This document shows, one piece after another, positions 27,057 through 36,202 of a stretch of DNA of 64,000 bases. The position numbers and the translations under genes were made by a program. The notes under the pieces were generated by a model, which worked only from the letters and a program-made list of their open reading frames with translations, was not told where the DNA came from and searched no databases. Location: positions 41,821 to 105,820 of the forward strand of contig NZ_ATAO01000181.1 in assembly GCF_000455825.1 (NCBI RefSeq), in the 5' to 3' direction. This DNA comes from Microbacterium maritypicum MF109 (GTDB taxonomy: Bacteria; Actinomycetota; Actinomycetes; Actinomycetales; Microbacteriaceae). Each line of letters opens with the position of its first letter. Positions within the stretch are counted from its first letter, which is position 1.

Positions 27057-28372
27057 GCCGCCACCGCCTTCTTCGCGGCCTTGGCTCTGAGCCGTGCCGC
27101 CTTCTCGATATCGGTCTTGGGGAGGAAGAACACCGTGCGCAGCAGCGGCGGCGCGGCGATGAACAGCACGACGAGCGACTGCACGACGAGCACGATGTCG
27201 ACCGGGATGTCCTGCGCCTGCATCGAGAACGACCCCGCCTTGAGCGCGCCGAACAGGATGCCGGCGGCGAACGTGCCCCAGGCACGACTGCGCCCGAGGA
27301 GGGCGACGGTGATGGCGTCGAAGCCGATGCCGGCGTCGATCGTCTCGGTGACACCCGTGGTCACCGCTCCCTGGATCTGATTCATGCCCGCGAGGCCCGC
27401 GAGGCCGCCCGCGAAGAGCATGGCGTACACGTAGATGCGCTGCACGCTGATGCCCGCGGCCCGCGCGGCGTGCGGGTTCTCGCCCACGGCGCGCATCCGC
27501 ATGCCGAGCGACGAGCGCTCGATGAGCCACCAGACGAACAGTGTCGCCACGATCACGATCACGAAGCCGAGGTCGAGAAGGGGGAACTGCGGTCCGAGCA
27601 GCGTCGGGAACTGTGCGCTCTCCGGCGTCGCCGATCCGAGGGCCTGGTTGGTGCCCGGCTTCTGCAGCAGACCCGGGGTGCGGATCATCCAGAGCAGCAG
27701 GTAGTACGCGATGTAGTTGAGCATGATCGTGAGGATCACCTCATGCGCACCGGTGCGGGCCTTGATGAGTCCCGCGATCGCACCCCAGAGCGCACCGCCC
27801 GCGATACCGGCGATGAGCGTGACCGGGATGTGCAGCCAGATCGGCAGGTCGAGCGAGAACGTCAGCAGCGCGGCGACGGCGACGCCGATCAGCATCTGAC
27901 CGCGAGCGCCGATGTTGAACAGCCCGACGCGGAACGCCAGCGCGACGCCGAGGCCGGCCGCGATGAGCGGTGCCGCGAAGCCGAGCGTGTTGGTGAGGGG
28001 TCGGATCTGCGCCGCGAAGTCCGCGCCACGGGCGTTGAAGATCGCCCCGCGGAACAGCGCCTCGTATCCGTTGTAGACGGCGTTCCAGGCGGCGACGAAC
28101 GTGTCACCGGGCTGCGCGAAGAAGTAGACGGATGCCGCCTGGACGTCTTCGTTCGTCAGCGCGATGAGGATGCCGCCGACGATGAGCGCCAGCACGATCG
28201 CGAGGATCGTGGTCACGGCACTGCCGCGGAGGATCTCCTTGAGGATGACGTTGCCGCGCGGGGGCGGCGGCACGTCGGAAGGGTCGCGCGGGACCGTGCC
28301 GGTGCTCGTTGCGAGCTCCTGCGGCGGGATCCCCTTGGTCACATCTCCTGCGCCGGGCGTCGCTCCGCTCAC
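27053..28372 (-). CDS. Nucleoside ABC transporter permease (first subunit)
   Basis: 439 aa permease of the same family as the following gene. A Pro-rich cytoplasmic N-terminus (about 1-45) leads to a first membrane helix and the core TLGFAAPLIAAGLGVALAFRVGLFNIGARGQML, with GAHEVILTIMLNYIAYYLL in the middle. ATGA overlaps on both sides show a tightly coupled operon. The two permeases should form a heterodimer with the single fused ATPase. Confidence 0.9.
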   Translation of the reverse strand: MSGATPGAGDVTKGIPPQELATSTGTVPRDPSDVPPPPRGNVILKEILRGSAVTTILAIVLALIVGGILIALTNEDVQAASVYFFAQPGDTFVAAWNAVYNGYEALFRGAIFNARGADFAAQIRPLTNTLGFAAPLIAAGLGVALAFRVGLFNIGARGQMLIGVAVAALLTFSLDLPIWLHIPVTLIAGIAGGALWGAIAGLIKARTGAHEVILTIMLNYIAYYLLLWMIRTPGLLQKPGTNQALGSATPESAQFPTLLGPQFPLLDLGFVIVIVATLFVWWLIERSSLGMRMRAVGENPHAARAAGISVQRIYVYAMLFAGGLAGLAGMNQIQGAVTTGVTETIDAGIGFDAITVALLGRSRAWGTFAAGILFGALKAGSFSMQAQDIPVDIVLVVQSLVVLFIAAPPLLRTVFFLPKTDIEKAARLRAKAAKKAVAA

Positions 28373-29883
28373 GCGGCCACCTCCCCTTCGGCCGCTCCGG
28401 CCATCATGAGTCCGAGCGTCTCCCGAGGCGTGTCGCCGGGGACGATGCCGACGATCGTGCCGCGGTACATGACCGCGATCCGATCGGCGAGAGCTGCGAC
28501 CTCGTCGAGCTCCGTGGAGACCACGATCACGGGCACACCCGCGTCACGCGTCTCGATGATCCGCTTGTGGATGAACTCGATCGAGCCGACGTCCACGCCG
28601 CGGGTGGGCTGCGCCGCGACGAGAAGGCGCAGATCGCGGCTCATCTCCCTGGCGATGACGACCTTCTGCTGGTTTCCGCCGGACAGCGTGCCGGCGGGGG
28701 TCTCGGGACCCTGCGTGCGGATGTCGTACTCCTTGATGCGCGCACGGGCGAACTCGTCGAGCGCTCCACGCCGCAGCGTGCCGGCGCGGCTGAACGCCGG
28801 GTCGTCCGAACGGTCGAGGATCAGGTTCTCCGCGACGGAGAACCCGGCCACCAGGCCGTCTTCCGTCCGGTCTTCCGGCACGAAGCCGACGCCGGCGTCG
28901 AGGATCGCCCGCACGCTCTTGCCTACGAGTTCGTTGCCGTCGAGTCGGATGCTGCCTTCGACACGGGCGGCGAGACCGACGATGGCCTCCACCAGCTCGG
29001 TCTGACCGTTGCCCTGGACGCCCGCGATCGCGAGCACCTCCCCCGGCCGGACGGCGAAATCGACCCCGTCGACGACGATGGCGCCGGTGGGCGTCAGAAC
29101 GCGCAGACCCGTGACCTCGAAGCCGCCTTCACCCAGGCGCGGCGGCTCCTTGTGCACGGTGAGTTCGACCGCGCGGCCGACCATGAGCGATGCCAGCTCG
29201 GAGTTCGTCGCAGTGGGCGAAGCCTCACCCACGACCTTGCCGAGGCGCACGATCGTGATCTTGTCCGCGACCTCGCGGACCTCACGGAGCTTGTGCGTGA
29301 TGAACACGATCGCCGTGCCCTCGTCACGCAGTTGACGCATGATGCCCATCAGCTCATCCGTCTCCTGCGGAGTGAGCACCGCGGTGGGCTCGTCGAACAC
29401 GAGCACCTTCGCGTCACGCGACAGCGCCTTGATGATCTCGACGCGCTGCTGCACGCCGACGGGAAGATCTCCGACCAGCGCGTCGGGGTCGATGTCGAAG
29501 CCGAAGCGGGCCGCGACCGATCGCACGTGCTCTCGCGCCTTCGCGATGTCGAGCGTGCCGAGGGCCTTGGTCTGCTCATGTCCGAGCATGACGTTCTCGG
29601 CCACGGTGAACACCGGGACGAGCATGAAGTGCTGGTGGACCATGCCGATCCCCGCAGCCATCGCGTCACCGGGACCGCGGAAGCGCTGCACCTCGTCGTC
29701 GAGGAGGATCTCGCCCTCGTCGGCCTGATACAGGCCGTAGAGGACATTCATGAGGGTGGACTTGCCTGCGCCGTTCTCACCGAGCAGCGCGTGGATCTCA
29801 CCCGGTTCGACCACCAGATCGATGTGGTCGTTGGCAACGAGGGTGCCGAATCGCTTGGTGATGCCGCGAAGTTCGAGCTTCAT
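28369..29883 (-). CDS. Nucleoside ABC transporter ATP-binding protein (two fused NBDs)
   Basis: 504 aa with two nucleotide-binding domains in tandem, like RbsA and NupO. NBD1 has Walker A GENGAGKSTLMN near residue 37 and Walker B VLVFDEPTAVL. NBD2 has a degenerate Walker A (GVQGNGQTELVEAIVG) and a good signature LSGGNQQKVVIARE, so ATP hydrolysis is probably asymmetric. The ribosome site AAGGTG lies five bases before the ATG, and just upstream of that are four 13-bp tandem repeats and a hairpin that separate it from the lipoprotein gene. Confidence 0.92.
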   Translation of the reverse strand: MKLELRGITKRFGTLVANDHIDLVVEPGEIHALLGENGAGKSTLMNVLYGLYQADEGEILLDDEVQRFRGPGDAMAAGIGMVHQHFMLVPVFTVAENVMLGHEQTKALGTLDIAKAREHVRSVAARFGFDIDPDALVGDLPVGVQQRVEIIKALSRDAKVLVFDEPTAVLTPQETDELMGIMRQLRDEGTAIVFITHKLREVREVADKITIVRLGKVVGEASPTATNSELASLMVGRAVELTVHKEPPRLGEGGFEVTGLRVLTPTGAIVVDGVDFAVRPGEVLAIAGVQGNGQTELVEAIVGLAARVEGSIRLDGNELVGKSVRAILDAGVGFVPEDRTEDGLVAGFSVAENLILDRSDDPAFSRAGTLRRGALDEFARARIKEYDIRTQGPETPAGTLSGGNQQKVVIAREMSRDLRLLVAAQPTRGVDVGSIEFIHKRIIETRDAGVPVIVVSTELDEVAALADRIAVMYRGTIVGIVPGDTPRETLGLMMAGAAEGEVAA

Positions 29884-29894
29884 ATCTGCACCTT

Positions 29895-29946
29895 ATCCAG
29901 AAGAGTCATCCAGAAGAGCCATCCAGACGAGTCTTCCAGGGGGATC
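29895..29946. repeat. Four 13-bp tandem repeats before the nucleoside ABC ATPase gene
   Basis: On the plus strand: ATCCAGAAGAGTC (29895-29907), ATCCAGAAGAGCC, ATCCAGACGAGTC and a worn TTCCAGGGGGATC (29934-29946), with no spacers. The array lies in the leader between the hairpin and the ribosome site of the ATPase gene. In the mRNA it reads as repeats of GACUCUUCUGGAU. No function is known to me. Confidence 0.8.
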
Positions 29947-29961
29947 ATCGTGCGTCCACGA

Positions 29962-30000
29962 CACGGGGCGAGTGGCATCCTGCTCACCACTCGCCCCGTG
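29962..30000 (-). terminator. Hairpin after the BMP lipoprotein gene (partial terminator or stabiliser)
   Basis: Perfect 14-bp stem (29962-29975 with 29987-30000, core GGGGCGAGTGG) and an 11-base loop, 17 bases after the lipoprotein stop. No U-run follows. In such operons a hairpin here commonly lets the binding protein be made in excess over the membrane subunits; that role is an inference. Confidence 0.7.
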
Positions 30001-30017
30001 CGGGAACTGCGACGGAT

Positions 30018-31139
30018 TTACTTGGAGGTCGGGGAGTTCGGGGACTCCACCTTGATGTCGCCCGAGATGATCTGCTCCTGCAGAGTCTTGAGCTCGTCGG
30101 TCAGACCTTCCGGGAGCTTCGACTCGAAGTCACCGAAGCCGGAGAGCTTGACGCCCTCGTTCTCGAGCGTGCCCACGTACGGGGCCGGGTCGAACTCGCC
30201 CTGGGCCGCGGCCATGGTCGCGTCCTTCACGGCGACGTCGATCGCCTTCATGATCGAGACGAGCGTGATGCCGGCGACACTCGGGTCGGCGACGGCGAGG
30301 TCGCTGTCGACACCGAGCATCAGGGTGTCCTTGCCGCTGTCGGCGATCGCCGCAGCCGCGCTCTGGTAGACGGGGCCGCCGACCGGGAGGATGACGTCGA
30401 CGCCCTGGTCGAGCACACCCTGTGCGGTCTGCTTGGCGGTGTCGTTCGCGTCGAAGCCGCCCGTGAACGAGCCCTTCTGCGTGGCCTCGTCCCAGCCGAA
30501 GACCTCGACCGCAGCGGACTTGTCCTCGTTGTACTTCTCGACACCGAGCTGGTAGCCGTCCATGAACACGGCGACCGACGGAATCTGCATTCCACCGAAG
30601 GTGCCGACCTTGTTCACGCCGCTCTGCGCGGACCAGGACGCGGCGGCGTAACCACCGAGGTATGCGGCCTGAGCCGTGTCGAAGACCAGGGGCTTGATGT
30701 TGGGAGCATCGACGTTGCCGTCGAAGTCGTTGTCGGCCCAGTCGTCGATGATCGCGTAGTCGATGTCGGGGTTCGCGAGAGCCGACTCGACCGTCGCGGC
30801 GGACAGCTTGAAGCCGACCGAGACGATGAGCGAGCAGCCCTCCGAGACCGCGGTCTCGAGGTTCGGCGCGTAGTCGTTGTCATTGGCCGACTCGAACTCG
30901 AGCGGCTTGATGTCCAGCTCCTTGGCGGCGCTGTCCATGCCCTCCTTGGCGGACTGGTTGAACGACTTGTCGTTCCATCCGCCGGCGTCGGAGACGAGGC
31001 AGGGAAGGAAGTCGGAGGCAACCGGCTCGCCGGAGCCGGCGGGCTTGTCTGTCGGAGCCTGGCCGCAACCGGCGAGTGCGAAGACGACGCCAGCGGCGAC
31101 GGTGACGCCGAGCAGCTTCTTGGTGGTGGAGATGGTCAA
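30018..31139 (-). CDS. BMP-family nucleoside-binding lipoprotein
   Basis: 373 aa substrate-binding lipoprotein. Signal peptide with Lys7-Lys8, hydrophobic core and lipobox ALAGC (Cys25). The mature part starts with Gly/Ser/Pro-rich linker, then the PnrA/BMP fold with DAGGWNDKSFNQSAKEGMD, GYAAASWSAQSGVNKVGTFGGM and ILPVGGPVYQSAA. This family binds purine and pyrimidine nucleosides, which fits the deaminases and phosphorylase in the operon. The only start in frame is TTG, with GGGAGG six to seven bases upstream. Probable -10 on the minus strand is TAACTT near 31190. Confidence 0.9.
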   Translation of the reverse strand: MTISTTKKLLGVTVAAGVVFALAGCGQAPTDKPAGSGEPVASDFLPCLVSDAGGWNDKSFNQSAKEGMDSAAKELDIKPLEFESANDNDYAPNLETAVSEGCSLIVSVGFKLSAATVESALANPDIDYAIIDDWADNDFDGNVDAPNIKPLVFDTAQAAYLGGYAAASWSAQSGVNKVGTFGGMQIPSVAVFMDGYQLGVEKYNEDKSAAVEVFGWDEATQKGSFTGGFDANDTAKQTAQGVLDQGVDVILPVGGPVYQSAAAAIADSGKDTLMLGVDSDLAVADPSVAGITLVSIMKAIDVAVKDATMAAAQGEFDPAPYVGTLENEGVKLSGFGDFESKLPEGLTDELKTLQEQIISGDIKVESPNSPTSK

Positions 31140-31299
31140 CTGATGCCTCCCTCAACGAAACCGCGGCCATCGCGGATCGATCAAAGTTACCTACTGTTTC
31201 GGCTTTTGTGCACGCCCGTGCCGCACGTGCTGGCCAATGGTTACCAAGCTGAAATCAAGACAGCCGATGAGCGTCTCCGCCTGCTCATCGGAGCAGACG

Positions 31300-32415
31300 T
31301 CAGAGCACGTCCCCGCGACCGGTGAGCTTGAGCGACTCGACGACGCTCTTCACCCGCTGCGCATTCTGCACCGTCGTGACCAGCAGCGCGTCGGGGGTGT
31401 CGACCACGACGATGTCCTGCACCCCCACCAGGCTGATGACGCGGGACGTCTGGCTGACGAGGATCCCACTCGCACCATCCGTGAGCACCCGCGCGTTCGG
31501 GCCGAGCACGGCGAGGTCGTTCTTGCGACCGTTGGTGATGAGCTTCGTCAGCGACGCGAAGTCCCCCACGTCGTCCCAGTCGAAGTGACCGGGGACCACG
31601 GCGAGGCGTCCCCGTCGGGCGGCGGGCTCGGCGACGGCGTAGTCGATGGCGATCTTCTTCAGTCGCGGCCAGATCCGATCGACCGCGGGGCCACGACGGT
31701 CGCGATCGTCCCAGGCCTCGGCGAGTTCGAGCAGTCCCGCGTGCAGCTCAGGCTCGTTCACGGCCAGCTCTTCCAGCAGCACACCGGCCTTGGCGATGAA
31801 CATGCCCGCGTTCCAGAGGTAGCCGCGGTCGGCGATGTACGCCTTGGCGGTCTCGAGGTCGGGCTTCTCCACGAAGCTCGCCACCAGCGCGGCCTCACGC
31901 GCACCGTCGACGACGAGCTCGGGTCCCATCTTGATGTAGCCGAAGCCGATCGCCGGCTCGGTCGGCGTGATGCCGATCGTGCAGATGTAGCCCTCACGCG
32001 CCACCTCGACCGCATCGCGCACGGCGAACTCGAACACCCGGGTGCCGCGGATCACGTGGTCCGCGCTGAAGGAGCCGATGATCACGTCGGGATTGCGACG
32101 GTGCAGGATGGCCGCGGCGAGCCCGATCGCGGCCGCCGACTCGCGCGGCTCCGACTCGAGGAACACGTTCAGGTCGGGGATCCCCGGCAACTCCGCCTCG
32201 ACGGCCGCCCGGTGAGCCCGGCCGGTGACCACGGCGATCCGATCCGCACCGGCGAGCGGCACGAGCCGATCCCAGGTGTCGCGCAGCAAGGAGTGTCCGG
32301 ATCCCGTCAGGTCATGCAGGAACTTCGGTGCATCCGCACGAGAGAGCGGCCACAGCCTGCTGCCGATGCCGCCGGCGGGGATCACTGCGTAAAAGTCCTC
32401 GATGGGTGTGCTCAC
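31300..32415 (-). CDS. manC: Mannose-1-phosphate guanylyltransferase
   Basis: 371 aa nucleotidyltransferase making GDP-mannose from GTP and mannose-1-phosphate. The pyrophosphorylase motif is AVIPAGGIGSRLWPLSRADAPKF at the N-terminus; the sugar-binding FVEKP motif is near residue 182, and WNAGMFIAKAG follows. It lacks the C-terminal isomerase domain of bifunctional ManC/AlgA proteins. The GTG at 32415 lies seven bases after a TACCCT -10, a leaderless arrangement; a longer frame to 32748 has no support. Product probably goes to cell-wall mannosides. Divergent from sdhC. Confidence 0.9.
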   Translation of the reverse strand: MSTPIEDFYAVIPAGGIGSRLWPLSRADAPKFLHDLTGSGHSLLRDTWDRLVPLAGADRIAVVTGRAHRAAVEAELPGIPDLNVFLESEPRESAAAIGLAAAILHRRNPDVIIGSFSADHVIRGTRVFEFAVRDAVEVAREGYICTIGITPTEPAIGFGYIKMGPELVVDGAREAALVASFVEKPDLETAKAYIADRGYLWNAGMFIAKAGVLLEELAVNEPELHAGLLELAEAWDDRDRRGPAVDRIWPRLKKIAIDYAVAEPAARRGRLAVVPGHFDWDDVGDFASLTKLITNGRKNDLAVLGPNARVLTDGASGILVSQTSRVISLVGVQDIVVVDTPDALLVTTVQNAQRVKSVVESLKLTGRGDVL

Positions 32416-32422
32416 CCTGCCC

Positions 32423-32428
32423 AGGGTA
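32423..32428 (-). promoter_or_regulatory. -10 element, leaderless promoter of manC
   Basis: TACCCT on the minus strand ending seven bases before the GTG at 32415. Confidence 0.5.
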
Positions 32429-32497
32429 GCCGCAGCGATCATCTCGACATCGAGACACTTAGGCTCCCCTTCGTCGCTCCCAGTGATCTGACAGGAA

Positions 32498-32503
32498 TAG
32501 GAT
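32498..32503 (+). promoter_or_regulatory. Candidate -10 of the sdhCDAB operon
   Basis: TAGGAT in the manC-sdhC intergenic region. It would give a leader of roughly 90 bases ending in GGGAGGA before sdhC. A weak 5-bp hairpin (GCCTG/CAGGC, 32521-32539) lies in that leader. Confidence 0.4.
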
Positions 32504-32598
32504 GGACAGCGATCGGGCGTGCCTGACACTTCGACAGGCTCACACTTGGACAAGCGCAGCGCACGCGACCGAGTCACATCGATCCAGGGAGGACGACC

Positions 32599-33033
32599 GT
32601 GTCCACAAGCGCCCGCTTGACACCGTCGATTTCGGAAACCACGTCCAAGACCCCCCGCGGCACCCTCTACCGGGGTCGCGAAGGCATGTGGTCGTGGGTG
32701 CTTCACCGCATCACCGGAGTCGCCATCTTCTTCTTCCTGTTGGTGCACGTGCTCGACACGGCGCTGATCAGGGTGTCACCGGAGGCGTACAACGCCGTCA
32801 TCGGGACATACAAGAACCCGATCATGGCCCTCGGTGAGGTCGTGCTCGTCGCCGGCATCGTGTTCCACGCGATGAACGGCCTGCGCATCATCGCCGTCGA
32901 CTTCTGGTCGAAGGGCGCCAAGTACCAGCGCCAGCTGTTCTGGGGCGTCCTGCTGGTGTGGGGCATCATCATGGCCGGCTTCGTGCCCCGCCACCTGATG
33001 CTCGCGTTCGCCGGATTCGGAGGGGGACACTGA
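32599..33033 (+). CDS. sdhC: Succinate dehydrogenase cytochrome b556 subunit
   Basis: 144 aa membrane anchor with three helices. SdhC hallmarks: [21 protein letters not shown], where the first helix starts, and [11 protein letters not shown] with a likely heme-ligand His; the second helix has [15 protein letters not shown] start with GGGAGGA at a good distance. First gene of sdhCDAB; its stop overlaps the sdhD start (TGATG). Confidence 0.93.
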   Translation: MSTSARLTPSISETTSKTPRGTLYRGREGMWSWVLHRITGVAIFFFLLVHVLDTALIRVSPEAYNAVIGTYKNPIMALGEVVLVAGIVFHAMNGLRIIAVDFWSKGAKYQRQLFWGVLLVWGIIMAGFVPRHLMLAFAGFGGGH

Positions 33034-33482
33034 TGTCTGCACAGACCATCGCCGCCGCCCCGACTCGTCGCCGCCGCGGCGTCAACCTCGAGAAGTGGGG
33101 CTGGATCTTCATGCGCGTCTCGGGCGTCGTGCTCGTCGTGCTGATCTTCGGTCACCTGTTCGTCAACCTCATGGTCGGCGAAGGCATCCACGCCCTCGAC
33201 TTCGCGTTCATCGCGGGCAAGTTCGCCACGCCGTTCTGGCAGTGGTGGGATGTGCTGATGCTGTGGCTCGCACTCATCCACGGCGCCAACGGCATGCGCA
33301 CCATCGTGAACGACTACGTGACGAACAGCACGGCGCGCAAGGCGCTGGTCTGGGCGCTCGGGCTGGCCGCCGGCCTGCTCATCATCCTCGGCACACTCGT
33401 GGTCTTCACGTTCGACCCGTGCCTGGGTGTGACCGAGGACAGCGTCCTCTGGTCCGAATGCGCCGCGATCGTCGGGAACTAG
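33033..33482 (+). CDS. sdhD: Succinate dehydrogenase membrane anchor subunit
   Basis: 149 aa with three hydrophobic helices. The first has [21 protein letters not shown] with a candidate heme-ligand His; the second has [15 protein letters not shown]. It anchors SdhAB to the membrane and forms the quinone site with SdhC. The two-anchor layout is the usual one in actinobacterial SdhCDAB. Confidence 0.92.
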   Translation: MSAQTIAAAPTRRRRGVNLEKWGWIFMRVSGVVLVVLIFGHLFVNLMVGEGIHALDFAFIAGKFATPFWQWWDVLMLWLALIHGANGMRTIVNDYVTNSTARKALVWALGLAAGLLIILGTLVVFTFDPCLGVTEDSVLWSECAAIVGN

Positions 33483-33499
33483 AAGAAGGCATACGAGAA

Positions 33500-35326
33500 G
33501 TGACTACCGAGACGCAGGATTCCGTCGTCCGTGACGGCGTGCACTACCACCAGTTCGACATCGTGATCGTGGGAGCCGGTGGAGCGGGCATGCGTGCCGC
33601 CATCGAAGCGGGCCCTGGCGCGAAGACCGCGGTGATCTCCAAGCTGTACCCCACGCGCTCGCACACCGGTGCGGCGCAGGGCGGCATGGCGGCAGCCCTC
33701 GCGAACGTCGAAGAGGACTCCTGGGAGTGGCACACCTTCGACACCGTGAAGGGCGGCGACTACCTCGTCGACCAGGACGCTGCCGAGATCCTCGCGAAGG
33801 AGGCCATCGACGCGGTCATCGACCTCGAGAACATGGGCCTCCCGTTCAACCGCACGCCCGAGGGAAAGATCGACCAGCGTCGCTTCGGCGGTCACACGGC
33901 CGAGCACGGCAAGACCCCGGTCCGCCGGGCCTGCTACGCCGCCGACCGCACCGGCCACATGATCCTGCAGACGCTGTTCCAGAACTGCGTCAAGCTCGGC
34001 ATCAACTTCTTCAACGAGTTCTACGTGCTCGACCTGCTCACGGTGAAGGACGCCGACGGCAAGACCCAGGTCTCCGGCGTCGTCGCATATGACCTGGCCA
34101 CCGGCGAGCTGCACGTCTTCCAGGCCAAGGCCGTGATCTTCGCGACCGGCGGTTTCGGCAAGATCTTCAAGACCACCTCGAACGCGCACACCCTCACGGG
34201 TGACGGCGTCGGCATCGTGTGGCGCAAGGGACTCCCCCTCGAGGACCTGGAGTTCTTCCAGTTCCACCCGACCGGGCTCGCCGGTCTCGGCATCCTCCTC
34301 ACCGAGGGCGCACGAGGCGAAGGCGCGATCCTGCGCAACGCCTCCGGTGAGCGCTTCATGGAGCGCTACGCCCCCACCATCAAGGACCTCGCCCCGCGTG
34401 ACATCGTCGCGCGCTGCATGGTGCAGGAGGTCCTGGACGGGCGCGGCGCCGGCCCCCACAAGGACTACGTGCTGCTCGACTGCACGCACCTGGGCGCCGA
34501 GGTGCTCGAGACCAAGCTCCCCGACATCACCGAGTTCGCCCGCACGTACCTCGGTGTCGACCCGGTCGTCGAGCCCGTGCCCGTGATGCCCACCGCGCAC
34601 TACGCGATGGGCGGCATCCCGACCAACAACGACGGCGAGGTCCTCGCGGACAACACCACCGTCGTCCCCGGCCTCTACGCCGCGGGCGAGTGCGCATGCG
34701 TCTCGGTGCACGGCGCCAACCGCCTCGGCACCAACTCGCTGCTCGACATCAACGTCTTCGGCAAGCGCGCCGGCCGCAACGCCGTCGAGTACGTCAAGAC
34801 CGCCGAGTTCGTCCCCCTCCCCGAGAACCCCGCCGGCTTCGTGTCGGGCATGCTCGAGGACCTGCGCAACAACCAGGGCACCGAGCGCATCGCCGTCCTG
34901 CGCAAGACGCTGCAGGACGAGATGGACAAGGGCGCGCAGGTGTTCCGCACGCACGACTCCCTCCAGCACGTGCTCGGCGTCATCGCCGAGCTGCGTGAGC
35001 GCTACAAGAACGTGCACGTCGACGACAAGGGTCAGCGGTTCAACACCGACCTGCTCGAAGCCGTCGAGCTGGGCTTCCTCCTCGACATCGCCGAGGTCGT
35101 CGTCTACGCCGCGCAGAACCGCGAGGAGAGCCGCGGCGGCCACATGCGCGACGACTTCCCGAAGCGCAACGACGAGAAGTACATGAAGCACACCATGGCT
35201 TACCTGACCGGTGATCCGCACTCCTCCACGCCGAGCGACCACATCAAGCTCGACTGGAAACCGGTCGTCTTCACGAAGAACGATCAGGGCGAGTTCAACT
35301 ACCCGCCGATGGAGAGGAAGTACTGA
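33500..35326 (+). CDS. sdhA: Succinate dehydrogenase flavoprotein subunit
   Basis: 608 aa. FAD motif [21 protein letters not shown]-linking His in [16 protein letters not shown] near residue 57; substrate loop [16 protein letters not shown]; catalytic Arg region in [20 protein letters not shown]-terminal [15 protein letters not shown]. Start is GTG 17 bases after sdhD with AGAAGG upstream. Oxidises succinate to fumarate in the TCA cycle and passes electrons to SdhB. Confidence 0.95.
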   Translation: MTTETQDSVVRDGVHYHQFDIVIVGAGGAGMRAAIEAGPGAKTAVISKLYPTRSHTGAAQGGMAAALANVEEDSWEWHTFDTVKGGDYLVDQDAAEILAKEAIDAVIDLENMGLPFNRTPEGKIDQRRFGGHTAEHGKTPVRRACYAADRTGHMILQTLFQNCVKLGINFFNEFYVLDLLTVKDADGKTQVSGVVAYDLATGELHVFQAKAVIFATGGFGKIFKTTSNAHTLTGDGVGIVWRKGLPLEDLEFFQFHPTGLAGLGILLTEGARGEGAILRNASGERFMERYAPTIKDLAPRDIVARCMVQEVLDGRGAGPHKDYVLLDCTHLGAEVLETKLPDITEFARTYLGVDPVVEPVPVMPTAHYAMGGIPTNNDGEVLADNTTVVPGLYAAGECACVSVHGANRLGTNSLLDINVFGKRAGRNAVEYVKTAEFVPLPENPAGFVSGMLEDLRNNQGTERIAVLRKTLQDEMDKGAQVFRTHDSLQHVLGVIAELRERYKNVHVDDKGQRFNTDLLEAVELGFLLDIAEVVVYAAQNREESRGGHMRDDFPKRNDEKYMKHTMAYLTGDPHSSTPSDHIKLDWKPVVFTKNDQGEFNYPPMERKY

Positions 35327-35328
35327 GC

Positions 35329-36096
35329 ATGTCGACCGCCATCGCAGAGGCACCTGCCGACACGACCGAAGAGACCGGCATCCAGTCCTTCATCGTCACG
35401 TTCAACATCCGCCGGTTCAACCCGGAGGTCGACTCCGAGCCGCACTGGGTCGACTACGACGTGGAGCTCTACTCCACCGACCGCGTGCTCGACGCCCTGC
35501 ACAAGATCAAGTGGGAGGTCGACGGCTCGCTCACCTTCCGGCGCTCGTGTGCCCACGGCATCTGCGGCTCCGACGCCATGCGCATCAACGGCCGCAACCG
35601 CCTGGCCTGCAAGACGCTGATCAAGGACCTCGACATCTCGAAGCCGATCTACGTCGAGGCGATCAAGGGTCTGCCGCTCGAGAAGGACCTCGTCGTCGAC
35701 ATGGAGCCGTTCTTCGCGTCGTACCGCGAGGTGCAGCCGTTCCTCGTCGCCAGCTCCGTTCCGGAGAAGGGCAAGGAGCGCGTCCAGTCCATCGCCGACC
35801 GCGAGATCTTCGACGACACCACCAAGTGCATCCTGTGCGCCGCGTGCACCTCGTCGTGCCCCGTGTTCTGGACCGACGGCCAGTACTTCGGGCCGGCGGC
35901 GATCGTCAACGCGCACCGCTTCATCTTCGACTCCCGTGACGACAACGCGGCTGTCCGCCTCGACATCCTCAACGACAAGGAAGGCGTGTGGCGCTGCCGC
36001 ACCACCTTCAACTGCTCCGAGGCCTGCCCCCGTGGCATCGAGGTGACCAAGGCGATCGCCGAGGTCAAGCAGGCCGTGCTCCGCGGTCGCCCCTGA
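35329..36096 (+). CDS. sdhB: Succinate dehydrogenase iron-sulfur subunit
   Basis: 255 aa. The N-terminal plant-type 2Fe-2S ligands are in SCAHGICGSDAMRINGRNRLAC; the C-terminal domain has CILCAACTSSCP and CSEACPRGIEV for the 4Fe-4S and 3Fe-4S clusters. Two bases after sdhA. A hairpin downstream closes the operon. Confidence 0.96.
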   Translation: MSTAIAEAPADTTEETGIQSFIVTFNIRRFNPEVDSEPHWVDYDVELYSTDRVLDALHKIKWEVDGSLTFRRSCAHGICGSDAMRINGRNRLACKTLIKDLDISKPIYVEAIKGLPLEKDLVVDMEPFFASYREVQPFLVASSVPEKGKERVQSIADREIFDDTTKCILCAACTSSCPVFWTDGQYFGPAAIVNAHRFIFDSRDDNAAVRLDILNDKEGVWRCRTTFNCSEACPRGIEVTKAIAEVKQAVLRGRP

Positions 36097-36119
36097 CGCC
36101 GCGACAGGCAACAACGCGA

Positions 36120-36152
36120 GAACAGGCGGTCCCCTTCCGGGGCCGCCTGTTC
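36120..36152 (+). terminator. Terminator of sdhCDAB
   Basis: Inverted repeat GAACAGGCGG (36120-36129) with CCGCCTGTTC (36143-36152), extended inward by CCCC/GGGG across a one-base bulge, 23 bases after the sdhB stop. Confidence 0.8.
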
Positions 36153-36190
36153 TGCGTTCCTGCCCTGCTCACGCCCGTTCCGCTCTTGGA

Positions 36191-36196
36191 TAGGGT
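36191..36196 (+). promoter_or_regulatory. -10 element, leaderless promoter of the YihY gene
   Basis: TAGGGT ending six bases before the GTG at 36203. Confidence 0.5.
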
Positions 36197-36202
36197 GGGG
36201 AG

